From assembly GCA_046538375.1 (NCBI GenBank), contig JBKHJA010000079.1, positions 1 through 12,644 on the forward strand: a DNA stretch of 12,644 nt. Direction: 5' to 3'. Below the pieces are notes generated by a model. It did not search any database and was not told the DNA's origin. It was given only the letters and a program-made list of their open reading frames with translations. Position 1 is the stretch's first letter; each line of letters starts with the position of its first letter. This stretch comes from JBKHJA01 sp046538375. Lineage in GTDB: Bacteria > Acidobacteriota > Aminicenantia > Aminicenantales > Aminicenantaceae. Shown piece after piece: positions 7,004 through 12,644 of the stretch. The position numbers were made by a program, and so were the translations under genes.

Positions 7004-8054
7004 AAGGAATCAACATACAAAAAGGATTGAACCTAAAGCTGGAAAATTTCCCCACGGAAAAGACAATTCACTCACAGATATCAAAGGCGTCAGGATAGGA
7101 CATCTTTCCATCCATAAAGACACTGAAGAGAAGAGCGGCGAGCAGGTATGCATACGAACCGGATTGACCGCAGTTTTTCCTTATCCTTTGGAAAAAAATA
7201 TAAGACTGTTCATAGGGAGCTATATTTTTAGAGCAAAACATGAAATCACAGGTTATGAAGTCACGGAAGATTTTTGCTATGTCAATTCTCCCATAGTTAT
7301 CACCAATTCAGTCAATGTGGGAAGAGCGTATAATGCTGTTCTCAGCTATGGATTTTCCCTTGGCTTAGATGAAACCTGGCCTCCTTTTGTGGTGGGATTG
7401 GATGATTCTTTCCTGAATGATATGTCAAGGAGTTTTTTAGAAGAAAAAGATATCCTGAAAACTTTTGATGACGCCTCTGAAGACAGGCCGCAGGAAGGAT
7501 CGGTGGGAATAGGCCTGGGATTGAGGGCTTTCCATTGGAAGGGGGGAATCGGGACCTCATCACGCACCATAGCCTTGGGAAATAAACAATTTACCTGTGG
7601 TGTCTTGGTGGCCTCCAATCATGGGAATCAGGGGGTCTCTTCAGAAGATGATCCTGGTAAAGCCGACTCGGAGAAAGGCTCTTTGGTTATGGTTATGGGT
7701 GTGGATATTCCTTTGATTCCCTATCAAATAAAAAAGATCGCAGGCAGTTGCATGGCAGGATTAAACCCCGTACATTCTCTAAAAAATTGCTCTGACTCCA
7801 TCATCTGTATTCTTTTCTCCACGGCCAATCCCATGAAGATGGAGGAAAGGAACTCTCTCATTTATGATTTTCAGGTGATGGATGATTCTTGCTTAGAGAA
7901 AGTCATACTGGCTTCCTCAGAAGCCATCCGGGAAGCCTTGATCAATTCTATGGTTAAGGCAGACCCGGTGAAAGGAAGATTAGGGCGAAAAGTAGAGACA
8001 ATCCCTGATGGAGAACTAAACAAACTGATAAAAAGAATCGAGACAGACGGTTGA
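6996..8054 (+). CDS. Second P1/S58 family peptidase paralogue, no export signal, altered active site
   Basis: A diverged paralogue of the gene before it (352 residues), without a signal peptide and so probably cytoplasmic. Shared motifs: SLTDIKGVRIGH (25-36), VITNSVNVGRAYNAVLSY (101-118), FLND (139-142), WKGGIGTSSR (181-190), GVLVASNHG (202-210), then GSLVMVMGVDIPLIPYQIKKIAG (228-250) and FSTAN (274-278). The presumed nucleophile Ser229 follows Gly228, as at the Gly-Ser cleavage site of DmpA, and Asn208 is kept. The GSGD segment of its neighbour reads CSDS here, so the paired Ser and acidic residue are shifted or lost. It may be an enzyme of different specificity, or a poor or non-catalytic partner. 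It overlaps both the previous gene (8 bases) and the permease (4 bases), so expression must be linked. The start has only a weak purine-rich binding site. Confidence 0.88.
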   Translation: MNKRNQHTKRIEPKAGKFPHGKDNSLTDIKGVRIGHLSIHKDTEEKSGEQVCIRTGLTAVFPYPLEKNIRLFIGSYIFRAKHEITGYEVTEDFCYVNSPIVITNSVNVGRAYNAVLSYGFSLGLDETWPPFVVGLDDSFLNDMSRSFLEEKDILKTFDDASEDRPQEGSVGIGLGLRAFHWKGGIGTSSRTIALGNKQFTCGVLVASNHGNQGVSSEDDPGKADSEKGSLVMVMGVDIPLIPYQIKKIAGSCMAGLNPVHSLKNCSDSIICILFSTANPMKMEERNSLIYDFQVMDDSCLEKVILASSEAIREALINSMVKADPVKGRLGRKVETIPDGELNKLIKRIETDG

Positions 8055-9472
8055 AAAATACCCAACAAGAATCCCCAAAAAAGCCCCAGCTTTTAAGAAA
8101 GCTGAATCTCCTGGACACCACCTTTTTGGTCATCGGTTCTGTGATTGGTTCTGGAATTTTTATGACCACCGGCTTTATTGCCGAGTTTCTCCCTTCGCCT
8201 GGTTTGATTCTGATTGTCTGGCTGATAGGAGGCTTTATTGCTTTAAGCGGAGCGCTCTCTTTTGCTGAATTGGGAGCCATGTTTCCCCAGGCAGGAGGAC
8301 AGTACATATACATCCGGGAGGCTTATGGACCCTGGGCTGGCTTTTTTTATGGATGGGGTTTTTTCTGGTTCATCATGTGTGGGGGCATTGCCGCCTTGGC
8401 AGTTGGCTTTGCGGAATATCTGGGATATTTTGTCCCCTCTCTCTCCACCCAGACTTATATCTTCCAGACAAATATCTTAGGTCTGAATTATTCCCTATCC
8501 ACAGGCCAGCTGGCGGCAGTGGTCTCCATACTGGTGCTCTCAGGGATCAACTATTTTGGTGTTAAAAGCGGTGTGGTGGTCCAGAATATCTTTACTTTCT
8601 TGAGGCTGGGTTCAGTGGCAGCCATTGTTGTCTTTGGATTGACCATAGGGAAAAAATCAGGATTGACAGACATCAACCAGTTGTTCACTGCAGACACAGA
8701 ACTGAGCTCAAACCTATTCAAGCTGTTTGGACTGGCCCTTATTGCGGTGATGTGGACTTATGACGGATGGTATTCTGTGAATTGTGCCGCAGAGGAGATA
8801 AAAAAACCGGAAAGGAATATTCCTTTAAGCCTGGCCTTGGGAACTCTGGTGGTGACCCTGGGCTATTGCCTGGTGAACATGGTGTATATCGCAGCCCTTC
8901 CGGTGGGCAAGATGAAAGGTGTAGCCCGTATTGGTGAATTGGCTTCCACATATCTTTTTGGTCCCTCGGTGACTTTTATCATATCGGCCGCTATCATGAT
9001 TTCTATTTTTGGCTGTCTGAGTGCCTCCATTCTCTACGGCCCCAGAGTCTATTATGCCATGGCTGAAGACCGGTCATTTTTTCTCAGCATGACCTATATT
9101 CACCCCCGCTATCATGTCCCCTCCAAAGCCATCTCCGGCCAGGCTTTCTGGTCTGCTCTTCTTTGTCTTTCCGGAACTTATCAAGATTTGTATGAATTTG
9201 TGGTCTTTGCTTTGGTCATCTTTTTTGCTGCTACTGGACTGGCGGTCATTGTCCTCCGGTATAAACAGCCCCACAGGAAACGTCCTTACAAGGCATGGGG
9301 ATATCCTGTTCTCCCTGTGGTTTTTGTGTTGATCAACTTGACCATTTTCTTCAATACAGTTTTTGCCCAACCTTTGAAGTCCATGATTGGATTAGCCATA
9401 CTTGCTTTAGGTATACCGGCTTTCCTTTACTGGAGGAAAAAAGGAGTAAAGAACCATAATGAGATTAATTAG
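8051..9472 (+). CDS. APC-superfamily amino-acid permease (LAT/SteT-like)
   Basis: An inner-membrane amino-acid permease or exchanger of 473 residues with about 12 membrane helices. Diagnostic segments: IGSVIGSGIFMTTG (28-41) in helix 1, including the GSG substrate-backbone motif; FAELGAMFPQAGGQYIYIREAYG (71-93); and MWTYDGWYSVNCAAEEIKKPERNIP, about two-fifths of the way along, matching the YDGW...EEIKNPERN signature of LAT-type transporters. RYKQPHRKRPYKAWGYP near the C-terminus is also typical. No ATG precedes helix 1; the start is the TTG at 8051, whose bases overlap the TGA of the preceding peptidase (TTGA). The Shine-Dalgarno is weak, so translation is probably coupled. Position between peptidases and a methyltransferase suggests it carries a peptide-derived amino acid or methylated derivative. 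Exact substrate and import versus exchange are unknown. Confidence 0.92.
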   Translation: MKNTQQESPKKPQLLRKLNLLDTTFLVIGSVIGSGIFMTTGFIAEFLPSPGLILIVWLIGGFIALSGALSFAELGAMFPQAGGQYIYIREAYGPWAGFFYGWGFFWFIMCGGIAALAVGFAEYLGYFVPSLSTQTYIFQTNILGLNYSLSTGQLAAVVSILVLSGINYFGVKSGVVVQNIFTFLRLGSVAAIVVFGLTIGKKSGLTDINQLFTADTELSSNLFKLFGLALIAVMWTYDGWYSVNCAAEEIKKPERNIPLSLALGTLVVTLGYCLVNMVYIAALPVGKMKGVARIGELASTYLFGPSVTFIISAAIMISIFGCLSASILYGPRVYYAMAEDRSFFLSMTYIHPRYHVPSKAISGQAFWSALLCLSGTYQDLYEFVVFALVIFFAATGLAVIVLRYKQPHRKRPYKAWGYPVLPVVFVLINLTIFFNTVFAQPLKSMIGLAILALGIPAFLYWRKKGVKNHNEIN

Positions 9473-9476
9473 GAGG
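9471..9476 (+). promoter_or_regulatory. Strong Shine-Dalgarno of the MttB-family gene
   Basis: AGGAGG, four bases before ATG 9481, overlapping the TAG stop of the permease. This strong site contrasts with the weak sites of the two preceding genes and suggests the methyltransferase is made at a higher rate than the membrane protein upstream. Confidence 0.6.
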
Positions 9477-9480
9477 AAAC

Positions 9481-10932
9481 ATGTCAAAAAAAATCAAGTC
9501 CGTGAATAATCTCGGTTTGCGCTTGGACATATTGAATTCAAGCCATATCCAGCGGATCCACAGCGCCACTCTAGAGATTATCGAATCGGTGGGAGTAAAA
9601 TTCCCTTCCACCAGAGCCCAGGATATTTGGGAAAAGAATGGAGCAAATGTGGACCGCAATACTGGCATAGTCAAGGTTTCAGGCCAGCTGATTGAAGATG
9701 CTATAAAGCACGCTCCACCTTCTTATACCTTGGCTGCTCGTGATCAAACTCAGGATTTGCCGCTGGATGGCCGTCATGTTTATGTGGGCACAGATGGCTG
9801 TGGAGTGGAAGTGGTTGACATCTCAAGCAGGCAGAGGCGCCGTTCATGTTTGCAGGATGTGGCCGATATTGCCAGGGTAGCCGATAATCTGAAGGAGATC
9901 GCCTTTCACTGGGTTCCTGTTTCTGCTCAGGACTGCCCTCCTGAGTCTCGGGGGCTCCATGAACTCGCCGCTATATGGAAAAATTCAACCAAGCATGTCC
10001 AGACTGAAAGTATCTATTCAGGACAAGAAGCGCGTGGAGCGGTGGAGATGGCATCGGTGCTGGCCGGCGGTAGAAAATCCCTTCGGGAGCGTCCTGTCCT
10101 TTCCATCATGGAATGTACTGTATCCCCTCTCGCTCAAGATGGAGGCAGCCTTGAAGCCGCTCTGGTGGGAGCAGAGGCAGGGCTTCCGGTAGGATTCATG
10201 ACTATGGCTTCTTGTGTATCCACAGCCCCAGCCACTCTTGCCGGGAATCTGGTGGTAGGAAATGCAGAAGTTCTCAGCGCCCTGGCTTTGATTCAGTTGG
10301 CTTACCCCGGTACACCTGTATTTTATGCTGCAGCCCAGACAGTCATGGATCTTCGCTCCGGTGCTTACACCGGGGGAGGCCCTGAGGATTTCCTGTTCGG
10401 AGCAGCCTCCAATCAATTGGCAGATTTCTATAATATTCCTCTTTCCATGGGCTCTTTTGCCACTGGAGCCAAACAGCCTGACTGGCAGGCAGGAATAGAA
10501 AACAGCCTCTCTACTTTCATGGCTTCTGTGGTTATGTCTGATATGCTTCTGGGGGTGGGACTTTTAAACGGAAGCACCATCTGGTCTTTTGAGCAGATGA
10601 TCATGGATTGTGAGATTTTTACCATTGTCTGCAGGATGATGGAGGGAGTAGAGGTAGATGAAGAGAACCTGGCTTTGGATGCCATAAAAGAAGTGGGACC
10701 GGGGGGACATTTCCTGGCCCATCCGCATACCAAAAAACACATGCGTGAGCTTTGGATTCCGACTCTTATGGACCGGCGGCCGTACTCAGAGTGGCAGGAG
10801 AAGAAAGATTCGGCCCGGGATTGGGCCCGTCAGAAAGCCCAGAAGATTCTCTCCACACATAAGCCTGAACCCCTTGATCCCAAGCTGGCAGATGAACTTG
10901 AGAAAATCATTCACGGAGTGGAGAAAAAATAG
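9481..10932 (+). CDS. MttB-family methyltransferase, non-pyrrolysine type
   Basis: A cytoplasmic TIM-barrel methyltransferase of the trimethylamine methyltransferase superfamily. Members move a methyl group from a quaternary or tertiary amine (trimethylamine, glycine betaine, proline betaine, carnitine) to a corrinoid protein. Family features: RLDILNSSHIQRIHSATLEIIESVGV (14-39), DGCGVEVVD (105-113), a barrel core with MECTVSPLAQDGGSLEAALVGAEAGLPVGFMTM, and GAKQPDWQAGIE (329-340), close to where MttB of Methanosarcina has pyrrolysine. The frame crosses this region with sense codons and no amber codon, so it belongs to the non-Pyl group. 483 residues is full length. It ends a tight operon with two P1 peptidases and a permease. 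No corrinoid protein or reactivase is nearby. Substrate is unknown; a betaine or N-methylated amino acid is an inference. Confidence 0.92.
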   Translation: MSKKIKSVNNLGLRLDILNSSHIQRIHSATLEIIESVGVKFPSTRAQDIWEKNGANVDRNTGIVKVSGQLIEDAIKHAPPSYTLAARDQTQDLPLDGRHVYVGTDGCGVEVVDISSRQRRRSCLQDVADIARVADNLKEIAFHWVPVSAQDCPPESRGLHELAAIWKNSTKHVQTESIYSGQEARGAVEMASVLAGGRKSLRERPVLSIMECTVSPLAQDGGSLEAALVGAEAGLPVGFMTMASCVSTAPATLAGNLVVGNAEVLSALALIQLAYPGTPVFYAAAQTVMDLRSGAYTGGGPEDFLFGAASNQLADFYNIPLSMGSFATGAKQPDWQAGIENSLSTFMASVVMSDMLLGVGLLNGSTIWSFEQMIMDCEIFTIVCRMMEGVEVDEENLALDAIKEVGPGGHFLAHPHTKKHMRELWIPTLMDRRPYSEWQEKKDSARDWARQKAQKILSTHKPEPLDPKLADELEKIIHGVEKK

Positions 10933-10984
10933 CCCAAAAGAAGAAAATGAAAAAATTTGATAAAAGAAAAGGGAAGATGGCCTG

Positions 10985-11018
10985 GATGGTTTTTTTCCTG
11001 GTCAGATCAAAAAATCAT
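10985..11018. terminator. AT-rich hairpin between convergent genes, possible bidirectional terminator
   Basis: GATGGTTTTTT (10985-10995) can pair with AAAAAATCATT (11008-11018), with two G-T wobbles and a 12-base loop. It lies between the stop of the MttB-family gene and the stop of the convergent M20 gene, where a two-way terminator is expected. The stem is weak and lacks a GC-rich core, so confidence is low. Confidence 0.3.
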
Positions 11019-11023
11019 TGAAG

Positions 11024-12487
11024 TTAGGACGGATTTTTTCTTTTTCCAACAGGAGGTTTTTGATCTTCAGGAATGCCGCTTTTATAAGTATACCCACCGA
11101 GTTTTTCCTTGAATTCTTTCCTCATCTTCATCAGGATGTTTTCATGGAGCATGAGATCCACTGCGGTGGCAGCCATAACTTTAGCTGCCAGAAGCATTCC
11201 TTTGTGGCCTATAGAGTGCCTGGATGAAGAGACCACCGCCCAGCTGTGCCAGGGAATGCCGTAAGGGGCACAGGTTGTAGATATATGGAGAGTAGGAGCG
11301 ATCCAGCTCACCTCAGCCACATCAGTGGAGCCCCCCTCAGGATATTTGAGCGGCTCTTCCAGCTCCTTTATTCCACAAACCAGCCCTTTTTCTTCGGTGT
11401 TGGCTTGTCTTTGGATTCTTTTGGCATAAGCGATTTCCTCTTCTGTGTATTCCACAGGGCCAATCCATTCTAGGTTTTTCTGCATGATTTGGGATCCAGC
11501 GAAGTTGACCAGCATCTCATGGTAGCTGCCTTTGTAATTGATCCGATGAGTGGTCTCTGTTGCCAGGGCCGCTGCTTTAACAATTTTTTCCACTCTGTTC
11601 ACCACTTTTTTCACTCCATCTCTGTCAGAGTCTCTCACCCAGAGCCACAATTTAGCATGTTCAGGAACGATATTTGGAACTTTACCTCCCTGGGTGATAA
11701 CATAATGCATCCGTACTGTGGGTTTAACATGTTCTCTTAACTGGTTGATGCCAAACACAGTCATTTCCACAGCATCAAGGGCGCTCTGGCCTTTCCAGGG
11801 ATCAAATGCCGCGTGGGAAGCCTTACCGAAGAATTCTATTTCCAGATCGTCGATAGCCTGGCTTCCTTTGACATCCACCTTGGTTTCATAATCGGGATGC
11901 CAGGCCAGGCAGGCATCCAAATCATCAAAAAGACCCTCCCTGGCCATGTACAATTTTCCTCCCACATCTTCCTCAGCAGGACAGCCGTAAAGTCTGACTG
12001 TGCCGTTCAGATTCTGTGTGCTTATGAGTTCTTTGACGGCCAGAGCAGCTCCCAGACTTCCGGCTGCAAACAGGTTATGGCCGCAGCCGTGGCCGGCTTC
12101 TCCTTCTTTCAAAACTTTTTTGTAAGGAGTGTTATCCTGGGATAATCCAGGCAGAGCGTCGTACTCGGCCAGAATGCCTATGACAGGCTTTCCCTCTCCA
12201 AAGGAAGCAACAAAAGCAGTGGGCAGTCCGGCCACTCCAGTTTTCACTGAGAATCCTTGTTTTTCCAGAATTTCCGCAAGAAGTTTTGAGGATTGGTATT
12301 CCTGTAAAGCCGTTTCGGCATATTCCCAGATGGCATTGCTGACATCGATCAACAGCGGACTTTGTTGGTCCACAATGTTGACCGCCTCTTTTTTTATTTC
12401 TTGAGTAGAGAGGTTATCCTCAGCTAAAGCCAACAGGGGAAAACTGAGCAAAATAAAAGTTGAGGCGTAGAATTGAATTTTTTTCAT
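11024..12487 (-). CDS. Exported M20D-family amidohydrolase (AbgB/HipO-like)
   Basis: A zinc-dependent amidase or carboxypeptidase for N-acyl amino acids or peptides, exported by a Sec signal (MKKIQ, a hydrophobic run, likely cut after ALA22 before EDN). M20D metal ligands are visible: Cys135 and His137 in GHGCGHN, Glu172/173 in CPAEED, His197 in WHPDY and His424 in SRHSIGHKG. His225 in KASHAAFDPW is the usual conserved His of the lid domain. The TEETH-like and IVP segments (QGGKVPNIVPEHA, 266-278) match AbgB-type members. Length (487) is normal once the signal is counted. AGGAGG lies about six bases before the ATG, fixing the start. It stands alone on this strand and converges on the operon. 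Substrate could be p-aminobenzoyl-glutamate-like, acyl-amino acids or peptides; export argues against a role limited to folate turnover. Confidence 0.93.
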   Translation of the reverse strand: MKKIQFYASTFILLSFPLLALAEDNLSTQEIKKEAVNIVDQQSPLLIDVSNAIWEYAETALQEYQSSKLLAEILEKQGFSVKTGVAGLPTAFVASFGEGKPVIGILAEYDALPGLSQDNTPYKKVLKEGEAGHGCGHNLFAAGSLGAALAVKELISTQNLNGTVRLYGCPAEEDVGGKLYMAREGLFDDLDACLAWHPDYETKVDVKGSQAIDDLEIEFFGKASHAAFDPWKGQSALDAVEMTVFGINQLREHVKPTVRMHYVITQGGKVPNIVPEHAKLWLWVRDSDRDGVKKVVNRVEKIVKAAALATETTHRINYKGSYHEMLVNFAGSQIMQKNLEWIGPVEYTEEEIAYAKRIQRQANTEEKGLVCGIKELEEPLKYPEGGSTDVAEVSWIAPTLHISTTCAPYGIPWHSWAVVSSSRHSIGHKGMLLAAKVMAATAVDLMLHENILMKMRKEFKEKLGGYTYKSGIPEDQKPPVGKRKNPS

Positions 12488-12515
12488 CAGTTCCTCCTAA
12501 CCTGCATTATTACCT

Positions 12516-12545
12516 AAAATAGCATTGTAACTTCAATGATTGCAA
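12516..12545 (-). promoter_or_regulatory. Candidate promoter of the M20 gene
   Basis: On the minus strand TTGCAA (12540-12545) is followed after 18 bases by TATTTT (12516-12521), 28 bases or so before the start codon and just before AGGAGG. The leader would be short. Another overlapping pairing (TTGAAG with TAATAA) is possible; both point to a start site just upstream of the gene. Confidence 0.4.
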
Positions 12546-12573
12546 CAAATCAGTTATTTTCATGGTTCGTGGG

Positions 12574-12585
12574 TGTCCTTGGACA
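12574..12585. repeat. Small palindrome upstream of the M20 promoter
   Basis: TGTCC-TT-GGACA is a perfect 5-bp inverted repeat with a 2-base spacer, about 29 bases upstream of the proposed -35. The position would suit an activator or repressor site, but such short palindromes also arise by chance. Nothing else is recognised from 12546 to the end of the window. Confidence 0.2.
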
Positions 12586-12644
12586 TGATTTATTCATAAA
12601 TTGAAGGTTTTCCCAGAAGAAGTCATGAATTTAAGGGGAAATCG

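Noticed and set aside
10018..10416. 132-residue minus-strand open frame inside the MttB-family gene
   Set aside because: It is antisense to a full-length conserved gene, with no family motifs and no start signal.
10411..10520. Pyrrolysine (amber) codon in the MttB-family gene
   Set aside because: The frame runs through the region homologous to the Pyl site with sense codons, and the only TAG in frame is the final stop.

Overview
This 12.6 kb window is bacterial DNA with seven long, well-supported protein genes and one likely small membrane-protein gene. The best clue to the organism is a GWxTD-domain protein with C-terminal TPRs. From memory, that family is concentrated in Acidobacteriota-type lineages, including Candidatus Aminicenantes. 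Together with a load of exported peptidases, this suggests a protein- and amino-acid-scavenging member of that group. This assignment is an inference, not a demonstrated identity. No rRNA, tRNA, CRISPR array, insertion sequence or phage gene was seen.

Left part (1-5579): a leader with inverted repeats (1-278) precedes an exported C69-family dipeptidase. Convergent to it, with an 18-base gap, is the exported GWxTD/TPR protein on the minus strand. Beyond a divergent intergenic region, the plus strand carries a probable 54-residue single-span membrane protein (4097-4261). Its end overlaps the start of a 12-helix transporter of the MATE/MOP type that resembles the progressive-ankylosis (ANKH) family.

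Central part (5580-10932): a compact plus-strand operon. A leader with a good sigma-70-like promoter and two hairpins is followed by two tandem P1/S58 (DmpA-type) peptidase genes, one Tat-exported and one without a signal. An APC/LAT-type amino-acid permease and an MttB-family (trimethylamine methyltransferase-like, non-pyrrolysine) methyltransferase follow. Genes overlap by 8 and 4 bases and are then separated by 8 bases, so they are almost certainly co-transcribed.

Right part (11024-12487): a minus-strand exported M20D amidohydrolase (AbgB/HipO-like) converges on the operon and has its own promoter and strong ribosome binding site.

Taken together, four peptidases or amidohydrolases, an amino-acid permease and a corrinoid-type methyltransferase point to peptide or amide breakdown. 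The most interesting idea is that the P1-P1-APC-MttB operon handles an unusual substrate, such as N-methylated, beta-amino or betaine-type amino acids released from peptides. This rests on gene order and family knowledge only.
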